NCBI RefSeq assembly: GCF_004210375.1
Contig: NC_134825.1
Location: forward strand, 75,383,558 to 75,447,557
Length of the DNA stretch: 64,000 nt
Direction: 5' to 3'
From: Tachypleus tridentatus
Taxonomy: Eukaryota; Arthropoda; Merostomata; Xiphosura; Limulidae
Shown here: in pieces, positions 11,107-22,610 of the stretch
Layout of the letters: the number at the start of each line of letters is the position of its first letter
Numbering within the stretch: the first letter of the stretch is position 1
Made by a program: the position numbers and the translations under genes
The notes under the pieces: model-generated
What the model was told of the DNA's origin: nothing
Databases searched by the model: none
What the model saw: only the letters and a program-made list of their open reading frames with translations

Positions 11107-11387
11107 TATTTCAGAAGTTTCGTGCACAGCTACGAAAGAACTATTTACAAGTAGCCTTCCCTAATTGTAGCTGGTGTATCAGAGGGAATGCAGTTAGTTA
11201 AGGGCACCCATAGCCAACCCTTTGGTTATTCTCCTCTGACCAAATAGTAAAATTTGACTGTTACTCTTACAGTGCACCAACAGCTCGAAAACATGGAAGA
11301 GAAGTTTACATAGCAACAAGAAACGAACCATGAATCATAGAATTCATAGTCTGAGCACACTAACCAGATATACGCTTGGCTCTACAA
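11107..11387 (-). mobile_element. SINE-A copy, very diverged
   Basis: The order of blocks is right (minus-strand head near 11385, tail near 11110), but most positions have drifted. It is among the oldest copies in the window. Confidence 0.65.
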
Positions 11388-11459
11388 AATATGGCAACTA
11401 TAAATGTGCTGTAAAATATACATAAATTAACTGTCTGTTTACCAGTAAATTCTCAATTA

Positions 11460-11897
11460 AGCATTGCAAACAATTATTTGTATTATAATTCAAATAATAA
11501 GAATTGCTACATGTACTGTTATCTCTATCAGGAAACTTGATGCGCATATTCCATTATTTATATTATGAAATATTTTGTCTATGCTATTGTCTCCATCATG
11601 AAATTTGTTGCGTCTATTTTTATTCATATTAAGAGACCTTTTTACTTATACAATAACTAATATTAGGTAATCTGTTACTTATACTATTATTCATTTTATC
11701 ACACCTAATCTCCATAGAATTATGTATACTATGAGACCTGAGAAGTATGCCCTTATTTGCATTATAAAACTTGATACATCATTATTTGCATTGTTAAATC
11801 TGGGCCGTATACCATTTTGCACATCAAGCCAAACTACTAAATATATCATTAATTACTTATTGAGGCCTGTTACGTGTATTCTTATTCATATTTTAAG
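11460..11897. repeat. degenerate AT-rich tandem repeat, period about 66 then about 37 bp
   Basis: CTGTTATCTCTATCAGGAAA at 11517 is echoed by GCTATTGTCTCCATCATGAA near 11583. Further on, CTTATTTGCATTATAAAACT is echoed by CATTATTTGCATTGTTAAAT. The array is old and its right edge meets a SINE-A. Confidence 0.4.
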
Positions 11898-12150
11898 CGG
11901 CCCGGTATGGTCAGGTGGTTATGGTGTTCGATTCGTAATCTGAAGTTCGTCGCTTCGAATCCCTTTCATACCAAACATGCTCGCCCTTTTAGTCGCGATG
12001 GCGAAATAATGTGACCCTTATTCCTACTATTCCTTCGCAAAAAATTAGCCCAAGAGTTGGCGGAGGGTTGTGTTGATCATCTGCCTTCCACTTTGTCTAT
12101 CATTACTAAATTACAGATAGCCCACGTGTAGCTTTTCGCGAAATTCAGAA
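11898..12150 (+). mobile_element. SINE-A copy
   Basis: The GGCCCGGTATGGTCAGGTGG head is good, and CGCTTCGAATCCC marks the B box. The 3' end is slightly shortened and finishes CGCGAAATTCAGAAC. Confidence 0.9.
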
Positions 12151-13184
12151 CGAGACAAATAAGCTATGTCTTGGCAAACCTAAAATTTGTGTTATAAAAT
12201 CAAAGAAAGTGAAGTAATAGAAGGCGTGTATACCTTTACATTCATATAAGTATTCGCATCTTTTGTCACATATGATAGTGTGTGTATATATATATAACCA
12301 GCAGAAAAGCATATGTTTTGTTAAGGAGACGGACAAAGTACAAAGTCCACTCCTTATGGGTATGGATCGACCTTCGCGTATTCACAACTTGAGAATGATC
12401 AGACATCATTGGTATATGTATTTACCTCACGCGATGTAATATTGTTTCATCATAGTGATTTCACGTGAAGAGCACCAGACACCAGTTTTTCTCAAAATCG
12501 TCTCTTTTTTTTTATACCCGATAAATGAACTGATATACTTACGGCGCGTGATTAGATATGAGCCAAACAAAAAAAAACAAACACAACATTAAATCAAGTG
12601 GATACCCCTTAATGATTAAAAGAAGCAACTGTTAGTAGTTATTGAGCAAGATCAGCGGGATATTTCATCATTCTACTAGAAATATTTAAAGCCTTCTGGC
12701 CTTTATCACCACTGAAACGCGCACGTGCAACAGACAGCTATACAAATATCTAGTGCTAATAAGTGTTGTATGTATAATCTGAAATATTACTGGCGAGGAA
12801 CAGATTTGAGTTTATGTCTTCAAATTAAATATTCCTCAAAGATAGTTAAAGTTCATGTCTCTATTTTCCTTCGCAACGGTGATGATGTTTCTTTATCACG
12901 TCACGTCATCACCAATAAAACATCACAGTCAACTTCTGTCCCGGAATGAACTAAAGGATGTAAGTATAATAATTAACAGAAACTATTATGATATTTGTGT
13001 ATAATCAATATCAGAAGCAAAAAATTTTTTTCAGTGTTAGAGAAGCTTTTATATATGAATTCGTTATTATCACTGATTTATTAAACATTGTAACATAGTT
13101 ATCGTTGTACATTTATTTGAGTGCCGACGCATGTTTCTGTATAGTTTTTTTTTACGTGTGATATATAGTTCTTGACTACGTATT
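12151..13184. other. AT-rich non-coding DNA
   Basis: No repeat copy was recognised. A 74-codon open frame at 12725-12949 contains no known motif and is left uncalled. Confidence 0.4.
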
Positions 13185-13445
13185 GCTCAAGCCACGTCTG
13201 TTCTCGAAATTTGTAGAACGTTCTTGTGCGCAAAAATCAACAATTTATAAGGTGTGTATGTCATACTAGTGATTGATAGTATTATTGCAAGCGAACATTT
13301 GTGAAGGTTCTAGAGTCTTGCCTTGGCGCGTTGCTTTTATACAAATCACGCAAGACTCTGGAACATAAACTTCGAACATTACAAACGATTTAACTTCAGT
13401 GAATTACTTTGGACGTTACTTCTATGAGAATATTAGATATCTTTG
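13185..13445. mobile_element. MITE-like dispersed repeat, most complete copy
   Basis: Read on the minus strand, the right end (ACGTCCAAAGTAATTCACTG, then GTTTGTAATGTTCGAAG) matches the plus strand near 63795-63830 and 26720-26765. An internal inverted repeat (GAAGGTTCTAGAGTCTTG against CAAGACTCTGGAACATAAAC) flanks CCTTGGCGCGTTGC. The left end TCGAAATTTGTAGAACGTTC is a partial inverted copy of the right end. I infer a non-autonomous element with inverted ends. No transposase or clear target duplication was seen. Confidence 0.5.
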
Positions 13446-14022
13446 CAGGTAAAAATCAAATGTGTGAGGTTAACGATAAAAGACTTCTTTAACTTAGTGT
13501 TGTCTGTAAGTTTATAAAACTGTTGTATATAAATCATCATTTGTAGTAACTATTGGTACTAACCGTTATTATAAACTGTATTGTTTTTTGTATATTAAAA
13601 TATATTTGTGTTATAAAATTAAGTAGTGTGTATCAATCTTTTGTCAAATAACATAAATATAATATATATTAACATCTAATTAACTACTAAGCTTAAATTA
13701 AACTTCTGGCTAGTAGAAGTAATAATATGTTAACATACGTAACATAATAAATCGGAGACTCGTCCGAAATACATTATAATACGTAATAATAATTATAGGT
13801 AAAATAGCAGAAGTCTAATGTCCAAACTATAGACATTAGTACAGATAATCTAACAAATCTAAAGAGAACAGCTATCGCAAGAAATAAATTCCAACACAAA
13901 ATTAGCCTGCATGAGGAAGACAGTATTCTCCAATCCTGATACTTATGGAAGAATATAGTTTTTATGAAGTTATAATCTACACGATCGGTGAATCAAACGT
14001 TTTAAATCTTTGTTATAAACAT
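13446..14022. other. AT-rich non-coding DNA
   Basis: Nothing recognisable was found here. Confidence 0.4.
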
Positions 14023-14335
14023 TGGTCAGGCGTGGCTTAATGGTTAAGCACGTTGAACTGCGGACCAGATTCCAGACTAGAGACGGAATGCCGACAACAT
14101 TTTACTAGTTTTAGCTGTGCGCGAGTTATAAAAATGACTCTCTGTTTCGCAATTTTATTCAAAAAGCCACACCAAAAACCTATGTGGTGGCAGACGCTAC
14201 TGACCGTCTTCCTTTTAGTTAGTAACTTGAAATTAAGGACGGTTATATCTAAACTGTAGGAAGGTTCTAAGCTGGCCACGTGTGCAAAAGGTATCATTTA
14301 GGATTAAAATTCCAAATCCAAATGAGCACACACAA
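14023..14335 (+). mobile_element. SINE-D copy
   Basis: The head GGCGTGGCTTAATGGTTAAG resembles a tRNA A box. The body ends with CACGTGTGCAAAAGGTATCA and an ATTCCAAATCC tail. The same ending occurs at 40735-40775, which defines this as a separate SINE group about 300 bp long. Confidence 0.7.
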
Positions 14336-14409
14336 GCTGATACCTATGCCAAAGAGTAAATAGAATTGTAACAACACAGATTATAAATATGTTTGTAAGA
14401 CATGTTAAA

Positions 14410-14543
14410 CATGTGTCCCTCATTGGCACAGTAGTATACCTGCAGAATCACACCGCTAAAACCCGAGTTTCGACACTCATGATGGGCAGAGAACAGGTAG
14501 CTGCTTGTGTAGCTTTGTGATTAATTCCAAACAAACAAATATT
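14410..14543 (+). mobile_element. SINE-C copy
   Basis: TCATTGGCACAGTAGTATAC, a CGAGTTTCGACACTC B-box region and GTAGCTTTGTGATTAATTCC are all present. The copy ends in a CAAA repeat. Confidence 0.8.
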
Positions 14544-14955
14544 AAACTTATATCACTTTAAAAGAAATAGCGAAATGACTAATAATTCTGAATACAGTGA
14601 AGACATATAGCATAGCTTTAGTATATTATTTTATTAGGGTTATCTTCCCTGGTGATATAGCGATAAGTTTTACTAGAAAAAAAGCAATCAGTCACTTTAT
14701 TCATATAACAAGTGTAAAAAATAACGCACTACTGGTATAATGTTTGGATGCCAATTATATGATATTTGCGTAAGGAAAATCTAATTCTATACTGACTTTG
14801 GAAAACTCAAATTCAATGACAATATACTATTTTACATAGGGCTATTAGACACATCATAATAACTTTAAGACTTATGCGAGATGAAGATATTCAAATGTAA
14901 GGTTACAACAGCATTTTGAATGACAATGATATAAAATACTCTTGTTTTCTTTAAG
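14544..14955. other. AT-rich non-coding DNA
   Basis: Nothing recognisable was found except the T-rich tract at the right edge that precedes the candidate exon at 14956. Confidence 0.4.
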
Positions 14956-15076
14956 ATTTCAACTCTCTGGCAGATGTTCAATCCAGCCAATCACTTGCTC
15001 AGGACGATGCTGTATGGGAAGGAAAAGAAAACCATATATAAAAAGATGGACTGTAAGAGGGAAAACGTCAGTCGTA
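14956..15076 (+). CDS. candidate internal exon, unidentified
   Basis: A pyrimidine-rich acceptor-like tract (TTGTTTTCTTTAAG) precedes this 121-bp segment, and a strong donor-like GTAAGT follows at 15077-15082. Two of three frames are open throughout. The frame starting at 14956 gives ISTLWQMFNPANHLLRTMLY and continues for 40 codons with many basic residues. The frame starting at 14957 is also open. The third frame stops at 15039. I recognise no family. Joining to the candidate exon at 16427 does not give the best-looking frame of that exon, so the two may be unrelated. GC content here is higher than nearby. Confidence 0.25.
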
Positions 15077-15082
15077 GTAAGT

Positions 15083-15472
15083 ATTGAAAACTTTATTAGC
15101 AACAAATATCTAACTAGCTTCTTCGTTCACTCAACGGTGAGCTTCGGAACTTATGACGCTAAAATTCTAGGCTCGATTCATATGATGGAAACAGTGTAAT
15201 TAGCCTATTGTGCTTAAATAAATATGATTAGTAATATTATATATGATCAGTTTTACCAGAATATATCCTGACATAAGCTTTAAAGTGTCTGATTGATTTT
15301 TCATCAAAGACAAAATATTTCTGGAAAAATGTATATTTTACAGCGAATTATGCATTCTTACTTTTCTTTTGTTTTTCTTTTATTTTCAAACTTACTGATA
15401 TAAATTGATATAAAAATATATGGACGTACATTGTCTTTATTAAAGACTAAACTCAAGACGTCATCTATAGTT
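15083..15472. other. AT-rich non-coding DNA
   Basis: No element is recognisable. The right edge (15462-15472) is the left target duplication of the next SINE. Confidence 0.4.
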
Positions 15473-15725
15473 GGGCCCTGCATGGCACGGTAGTTAACAC
15501 ACTAGACTCCTAATCTAAGAGTCGCGGGTTCTAATCCCCATCACACCAAACATGCCGTTGGAGCGTTATAATTTGACGGTCAATACCACTATTTGTTGGT
15601 GCAAGAGTAGCCTAAGATTTGGCCGTGGAGGGTGATGACTAGCTGCTTTCCTTCTAGTCTTACACTGCTAAATTTGGAACAGCTAGATAGCCGTCGTGTA
15701 GCTTTACGCTTATTTCAAAAACAAA
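15473..15725 (+). mobile_element. SINE-A copy with 11-bp target duplication
   Basis: CATCTATAGTT at 15462-15472 recurs at 15726-15736 and brackets the copy exactly. Part of the region after the tRNA head (the CTCGCCCTTTCAGCC block) is missing. Confidence 0.95.
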
Positions 15726-15736
15726 CATCTATAGTT

Positions 15737-16426
15737 TCTTCTCACCACACTATTGAAAATAGTCTTCATTTATTAGTTGGATTTATAAAAAACTTTTAAA
15801 CTTCTTCTGTAGTTCAATTTTAAGCTATAATGTGTAGTTCTGTACGAGGATTACAGGCTAAACTGCAGTTTACATATTAGTATACTTTACTGGATATTAA
15901 GTTAAAGTACTAGAGGCCACACGAAGTTATGCGATATTCCACTTTGCTAAAGTGTTATTCTTTATTTTTGTTTTTTTTAACTAGGAAAAACAGTACAACT
16001 GTTTAAAGCTCTGTTGTAGAACAGATTAGTTTCACAATGATTAGTTTCAACTAGCTCATTAAACTTAATATTTTAAACGTGATATCCAGAATTAAATACT
16101 TTGAAGGATTCAACCAAACAAGAATCCTTAAAAGTGAACTTTGAGCACGTGAAGTCTTTCACCAGCATTTTTAAAAATACACCAATTGAAATAGATAATT
16201 ATCGCAATTCAAATCTTCTAATGAGAACTTGCACTACAGAGATATTCCATAGGTACATTAATTGGTATGTAAACCTATGAATTATATTAGATGTTTTATG
16301 ATGCTTGTAGCTATTCAATGCTGCAAAATAGTGTTAAAGTTGTGAATCATATATCCGCTCAATACATACATTTGTTCACACGGACCCATGATATGTTTTA
16401 ATTTTATTTATATTTGTTTGTTTCAG
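15737..16426. other. AT-rich non-coding DNA
   Basis: No feature is recognisable before the strong acceptor-like TATTTGTTTGTTTCAG at the right edge. Confidence 0.4.
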
Positions 16427-16553
16427 CACAAGTCTGCAAGCTCAAAATATGTACGTTGGTGATACGGAGTTTACATTCGAGGAAAATACCACGTTTCTTA
16501 TAGCTAATAATGCTAACTTTTGTGGAAAGCACGAACTAAAATCAGTGTTTTAA
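16427..16553 (+). CDS. candidate terminal exon, unidentified
   Basis: A near-ideal acceptor sequence (TATATTTGTTTGTTTCAG) ends at 16426. From 16428 an open frame of 41 codons runs to TAA at 16551-16553. It begins TSLQAQNMYVGDTEFTFEEN and goes on TTFLIANNANFCGKH. The composition is balanced and acidic in the middle, unlike the Lys/Ile/Asn-rich chance frames around it. AATAAA at 17180-17185 could be the poly(A) signal of a roughly 750-bp final exon. No protein family is recognised. It would need an upstream exon ending with two bases of a codon, and no such exon was identified. Confidence 0.3.
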
Positions 16554-17185
16554 CTTCAACAGTTTTTGTTCGACATTCCAAGACTTCCATTTGAGTGCAA
16601 GGTCTTTATTTAAAGCAGAGAATCTTGTAGCATATCTATAGCGTTGTTTGATGTGTAATGTTCATGAGTTAAATAGTATGAAATTCCTAAAACGTTATGT
16701 GGAGAAAAAAACAGAGGAAGAAGAATTTTCGGACATCTTGTACGAAACATGTTGTGAATATTTGGATGAGCAGTGGTGAATATTAGTAGATAACACTTAG
16801 GTAGTACGTCGGACGTTCAGAAAGGTTAAACGGTTTCACTAGAAATTAAATTTAGTTAGCCTCTGTGACATTCAGGGTTTTATGGCATCTGAAGTCAATC
16901 AGGCAAGGTGTTAGTAATAACTAGTTGTGAACGAGTGTAGAAAAAATAATAAATGTTTTCTGGTTATTGTGTCATGACTACAATTTTAGTAAAATTTAAG
17001 CTGTTATATGACAAAAGTCTGTGTGTCTTTGTTTATAACTAGCGAAAGACTAGATTGATGGTCCCCAAATATAGCATGAACTTTAAGATCCTTAGTGTAA
17101 AGATCTGGTCTGTATATAACCCCGAGGTTCCCTATGTCTTTCTCGAATATTAAATGCGTATATCTTTTAGTAAATCTATAATAAA

Positions 17186-18364
17186 CTTCAAGTTGAGTCT
17201 ACTTTGCCCATTTCGTTTCATTTTTTTGCCCCTTACACTTTTGACTTGATTGTACCATTACGGTTTTGGTAGTCAAGTTGTTCAGAGAAGTCAAAAAGAC
17301 GCTACAGAAACTTCATTCTACTGTATTCAGTTGTTAACACCTTTAAAATACGTAAATTCAGTATACTGTATTTTTTGTTTTTGTTAAAATTGATAAATTT
17401 AAGAATGTCTTGTAATTTTGTAATATTAAAGTCTTATGTACTCCCCGACAAAAAAAAACAACAGAACGGTATAAATCTGGAAATGAATTGCAAACTTCCT
17501 TTCGTCTAGTTAGCTACGTAAGAATGGCCATCAAATTAGACTTTTTATGACATTTCACAATATACAATCAACTGGCAACTGGTGTTTTCCACATAACAAA
17601 AGCTCTTGTTTTTGTTTTTTGCACATGCACTAAGCTTTCTATAGCACGAAATTAAACTGTTTTTTTACTTTTTCTCAGAACTGTTAAGGAGAGAATTTCT
17701 TGTTGTCCTTTCTCATAAGATTAGTCGCTTTTAGCTTCTTCTTCTTTTATTTAGGCCTATCTGTCTCTATTTTTTTAATTTATTCGTTTTACAAACTTAA
17801 TTTGTGGTCTTTTATAGGCTATATACTTTATTTTTAGATTTCTAGCAACGACAAGGGCGAATTAGGTCTATCAGTAGCCCCTAGAAACAAAACGGTAAAA
17901 GGCAAGATAATCTCACTCTAATAATATTCAGGTCTAAATCTAGTCTGAATTTATTTGTTTTTAACTAATGGCAGTTTCTCTGATTTTACAACCTGTTTGT
18001 TTGTCTACTGTTAATCATAAACATGATCCTTAGATGTCTTTGTGCCTTCACACATAGTGGCCATGTGGTCAATTTAGCAACACAACAATTAATAAAGCCA
18101 AGAAAACAAATTCACATAAAATGCTGCGATATTTCTACAAATGTGTTATCAAATTAATTTCAATAAATTTAATACGAAGAAAGAAAACTCTTTATCGCAA
18201 AAACACTTACCCTATTTTCCTTTGCTTTAGGATAACTGTAAAACATATGTGTTTAGATAATATAAAGGGTGCTTAACTATCACTTAGTTGCTTCAATTTC
18301 AAACAATTTTATTAATCACAGAAAAAAATGGAAAGTATATATATCTTTAAGGGCCGAACTCGTC
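17186..18364. other. AT-rich non-coding DNA
   Basis: No gene or repeat copy is recognisable. Confidence 0.4.
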
Positions 18365-18481
18365 TATGTGTTTTCGTAAAGCAAAGCCACATCGGGCTAT
18401 CTGCTGAGTTCATCGAAGGGAATCGAAACCCTGATTTTAGGGTTATAAATCCGTAGACATACCGCTGTAGTAGAGGGGGAC
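18365..18481 (-). mobile_element. SINE-B copy
   Basis: On the minus strand the head contains GGATTTATAACCCTAAAATC and the tail AGCCCGATGTGGCTTTGC. The tail end is GAAAACACA. It is nearly complete. Confidence 0.85.
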
Positions 18482-18645
18482 ATTTCTCATGCAATCACAT
18501 GATTTGTTTGCTGTGTTAATAAACAAATAAATCCCATTACTTTGGTTTCAATTTAATAAAACTCTACAGTTAAAACTGAAACAAATTTTCTTGTTTTTTA
18601 TTGGAAATTTGTCCCCAAATGTTTTACACAGCGTTTATTTTTCAG

Positions 18646-18756
18646 AGCTAATTAATTCTGATAGAATCTGTTTACAGCTGCAAGATTTCCTGGATAATAT
18701 TAAAAAAACATACTTAAATCGTATTTTGATCACTGGAGTTTATTCAAAGCTACAAA
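18646..18756 (+). CDS. weak candidate exon, unidentified
   Basis: An acceptor-like GTTTATTTTTCAG ends at 18645 and a donor-like GTAATT starts at 18757. The frame between reads ELINSDRICLQLQDFLDNIK and continues KTYLNRILITGVYSK, an amphipathic-looking stretch. No family is recognised. The frame runs on into the SINE at 18777, which is a chance continuation. Both splice signals are common in AT-rich DNA, so this is a weak call. Confidence 0.15.
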
Positions 18757-18776
18757 GTAATTCGACACTGCCTGGA

Positions 18777-19038
18777 GGCCCGGCATGGCCAAGCGTGTTA
18801 AGGCGTTCGACTCGTAATCCGAGGGTCGCGGGTTCGAATCCCAGTCGCACCACACATGCTCGCCCTTTCAGCCGTGGGGGAGTTATAGTGTGACGGTCAA
18901 TCCCACTATTCGTTGGTAAAAGAGTAGCCCAAGAGTTGACTAGCTGCCTTCCCTCTAGTCTTACACTGCTAAATTAGAGACGGTGAGCACAGATAGCCCT
19001 CGAGTAGCTTTGCTCGAAATTCAAAAAACAAACAAACA
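18777..19038 (+). mobile_element. SINE-A copy with short internal deletion
   Basis: GACACTGCC at 18764-18772 and 19039-19047 is a probable target duplication. The copy lacks the GCGGTGGGTGGTGAT block after GAGTTG. Its head is well preserved (GGCCCGGCATGGCCAAGCG). Confidence 0.95.
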
Positions 19039-19383
19039 GACACTGCCGCTTGTGGAATAATAATAGTCTTAAAAATCGTATGAATTTGATAAAAAGAAAG
19101 CGAAATGACTTTAATATATAACTTTAAAGGAAAAGTTCAATTCACTGATCATCTTGTCTTACCTTTAATATCACTTTATAGTAAAGATATTGTTGGTTAT
19201 ATACAATATAATATATATATATTATATACAATAATATCGAATGATGTATTTACTATTCTTGTCTATTTTATATTTATAATAATTTGTCACAGCCACTCAT
19301 TAGGATGATCGTATTCGTATAGGGAGACAGTTTTTGATAATTTTCTAGAGTTAGACTACTTTCTGCTGCTATTCTGGTATTGT

Positions 19384-19503
19384 TCCTTCCGCTGGTACAG
19401 CGATCGGTCTACGGATTTACAACGCTAAAGTCAGGGGTTCGATTTCCCTCGGTGGGCTCAGCAGATAGCCTGATGTGGCTTTGCTATAAGAAAAACACAC
19501 ATC
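19384..19503 (+). mobile_element. SINE-B copy, well preserved
   Basis: CCGCTGGTACAGCGATC, GGATTTACAACGCTAAAGTC, GGTTCGATTTCC and the GGGCTCAGCAGATAGCC tail are all present. This is the clearest SINE-B in the window and shows the TTTACAA anticodon loop. Confidence 0.9.
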
Positions 19504-19690
19504 TGGTAGTGTAGCTTCGATTTCTTGAACTTTGTAAAATTTAATATCATATTAATTTAATTTAATTAATCAAATATCTTACGTTTACAGTATACATATA
19601 GGCGTATATTAATTTCCTTAATCAGGTTCTTATTTTAATATTTGTTTTTGCAAATTTTAAGGATTTTTAACACCTCTTGTATTCATGATA

Positions 19691-20690
19691 CACTACATGG
19701 CCAAAACTATGCGGACACCTGACCATCACACCCATATGCGTTTGTTGAACATCTCATTCCAAAACCATGTGCATTAATATGATATTGTCCCCCCCATGCT
19801 GCCACTCTTCTGGAAAGGCTTTTCACTGAATTTTGGAAGTTGGCTGCTGGGATTCGCTCCTATTCAGCCACAAGAGCATTAGTGAGATTGGGCACTGATG
19901 TCGGGCGAGAATGCCTAGCTTGCAGTCGTCGTTCTAATTCATCCCAAAGATGTTCGATAGAGTTGAGGTAGGTCATGGCTCTGTGCAGGCCAGTAAAGTT
20001 CTTCCATACCAACCTCGGCAAACCATGTCTTTATGGACCTTGCTTTGTGCATGGGGGTATTGTTATGCTGAAAAAAGGGCCTTTCCCAAACTGTTGCCAC
20101 AAAGTTGGAAGCACGCAATTCTCTAGAATGTCATTGTATGCTGTAGCATTAAGATTTCCCTTCACTGGAACTAACCACGAGAAATAGCCCCAGACCGTTC
20201 TTCCTCCTCCATAAAACTTTACAGTTGGTACTAAGCATGCAGGCAGGTAGCGTTCTCCTGGCATCTGCCAAACTCAGATTCGTCCTTCAGACTGCCAGAT
20301 AGTGAAGCGTGATTCATCACCCCAGAGAACACTCCAGAGTCCAATGGTGGTGTGCTTTACATCACTCCAGCTAGCGCTTGGCATTGCGCATGGTGATCTT
20401 AGGCTTGTGTACGGGTGCTCTGCCATGGAAACCCATTTCATGAAGCTTCCGACGAATAGATTTTGTGCTGACGTTGCTTCTAGAGGCAGTCTGTAACTCG
20501 GTAGTGAGTGTTGCAAAGACAGATGATGTTTACGCGCTTCAGCACTCGACGGTCCCGTTCTGTAAGCTTGTGTGGCCTACCGCTTCGTGGCTGAGTTGTT
20601 GTTGCTCGTATACATTTCTACTTCACAATAACAGCACTTACAGTTGATCAGGGCAGCTCTAGCAGGGCAGAAATTTGACGAACTGACTAG
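19691..20690 (-). mobile_element. Tc1-like element, left end present, right end truncated
   Basis: TA at 19689-19690 precedes an inverted-repeat-like end, CACTACATGGCCAAAACTAT, followed by GCGGACACCTGACCATCACA. This end matches, from memory, a Tc1 family widespread in teleost fishes and lampreys. The interior encodes a transposase on the minus strand, broken into several frames. At about 20690, after AGAAATTTGACGAACTGAC, similarity to that family stops and no second terminal repeat is present. Confidence 0.85.
19840..20640 (-). pseudogene. Tc1-like transposase, frameshifted remnant
   Basis: Several minus-strand fragments add up to most of a transposase. Around 20274-20516 the translation has WSVLWGDESRFTIWQSEGRI, which holds the first catalytic Asp in the DESRF motif. 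Around 20031-20264 it has [20 protein letters not shown] and [20 protein letters not shown], the region before the second Asp. Near 19890-19960 the ELDRRLQARHSRP-type C-terminus follows a HLWDEL motif. Frameshifts and stops separate these pieces. The region around the second catalytic Asp is damaged, so the enzyme is inactive. The N-terminal DNA-binding part is only partly present because the element is truncated. Confidence 0.8.
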
Positions 20691-20881
20691 CTAAGTAAAT
20701 GTAAATATATGATGTTTCGACTACGCAGTTTGATAGGTCACTTGCCAATCTTTGAGTTAGATATAATAAGTATTACGAACACTGGAGTTTCATTTAAAGC
20801 TATCAGCATATTTCTCTGCAAGCTAGTAAGTTTTGTAATTAATATCACTTCAATCTTTATGTTCACTTATCATTTCCCTGG

Positions 20882-20997
20882 TTATATTATATTATATTAT
20901 ATTATATTATATTATATTATATTATATTATATTATATTATATTATATTATATTATATTATATTATATTATATTATATTATATTATATTATATTATAT
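20882..20997. repeat. ATATT pentanucleotide microsatellite, about 23 units
   Basis: An uninterrupted 116-bp run of TTATA/ATATT units. The open frame across it (YIILY repeated) is a by-product of the repeat. Confidence 0.98.
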
Positions 20998-22610
20998 CAA
21001 TTAACTTATTAATAAATATCGTATATAGTTAAATTGATTGCTAACTTAGCAGATAATGATTATTCTAATGAAAAATAACCTGTAGTGGTAGTTTAGTCTG
21101 TATATTTAGGCTTAGACTTATACTGTACATGTTATTATAATTATCGTAACTTTTTTTTGGGTTCATTAGTTTGTCTTTCAACTATTTGTTCATTAAAAAT
21201 TATCATTATTCTGAGCATACTTCTTTTCATTCACATTAGTATTTTATTAAAATGCTAACTGATGACGTTATAAGTAACTTATTACCTTAGAACACAGTTC
21301 GGTACTCGTCACCTCAAATTCTGGGCAGCGATTACCTAAAAAATACTTGATATTAAAAAACAAATACAAAAATCTTCTTAAATGTTGTCCTCTTACAAAA
21401 ACCTCAGTTAGAAAATCTTATCCAGTATTCTGTATAAGCTCTTTTTAGTATTACTATTAAATATATGTTTTTATCTCGTCTTACGTCTGGGTACGTTTTA
21501 AACATTGTGTGATAACATGTCATAACGCCTCTTTTTCCAGCTGTGTCTCAAACGTTTATCGTAACAGTAACGTCAGTGTAGGCGGTTCATAAAATATATT
21601 TTATTCATTGTGATATTAAATATCTTCTTAATATTATTATTAAACATTCTAAAAAGACAAAATGTTCCCTTTCTTTATATTAGAGCTTGAGGTTACAATA
21701 ACCAAAGTGAAATAATAATAGATCATAGATCTAAATAATAGATCGTTCACAATATTAGAAACTAGATGATTTTGCAAAGCTCAGTTATATGTCAATTAAA
21801 AATTATATTTTGTCTGTGTTCCTAAAAACGTTATAATTTTGTTATTAAAAATATGTTGCTGTTTAGCCACATCTTATAACAATGTCAGATGTATAATATA
21901 AAGGACAATTTAGTTATAGATGAATGAACCATGAACTAACGGTTGAAAATTTGAATAAGAAAATAAATGATTGTACTTTTGTGTAGTGTAGTGCCATAGT
22001 ACTTTCTTTATGTTTCATACGTAAAAATAGCAAGATTTTCAGATGTTTGAAACTACGCAAGTGTTTGTCATAGTTCACTACGGTTTGAATCAGCTTGAAT
22101 TATTTCGATACGTAACAAAAAGCACGTGGCGACATCCTAAATTAACTATTACGAAACGAGGGAGTTTGCTATCCTATTGTTTTTATTAATTTGTTATTTT
22201 TCACTCGGTCGTAAGGAGAAAAACTCAAACATCTAGACCGTTATTACCTACAGAGACTACGTATCTTATCCATAACATACGGTATATAAGACTCACATTG
22301 ATGAGTCGATGTAAACAATGTGATACTGCTATGAGTATTCTAAATCTCACGTAAAATACAAAGAATACGACCAACTAGTGATTCATGTTTAGTGCTGATC
22401 TAACCGACATAAACCGTATCTTAAATTTAATATTACCAAGCTGTGAAGCCTAATAACTGACTGTGAACTTATATAAGAAAGTATGTTATTTACTAATATA
22501 AAGATACCACGAGAGAAAAAATAAGCAGTACGTCCTCATGCTGGCGTGTAAGAGTTGGGTTCTTGACAAAAACCTTAAATGTTTAGAAGTTTTTATGAAT
22601 GCGTAAATTC
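20998..22610. other. AT-rich non-coding DNA
   Basis: No gene or repeat copy is recognisable in these 1.6 kb. Confidence 0.4.

Noticed and set aside
18777..18893. Functional tRNA gene at the SINE-A head
   Set aside because: The head has A- and B-box-like motifs, but it lacks a proper acceptor stem, runs into the SINE body and is repeated across the window as part of the same element.
20031..20496. Separate plus-strand genes at 19975-20187 and 20302-20496
   Set aside because: These are shadows of the minus-strand Tc1-like transposase fragments.
20709..21032. 107-codon membrane-like ORF
   Set aside because: More than a third is the YIILY peptide made by the ATATT microsatellite.
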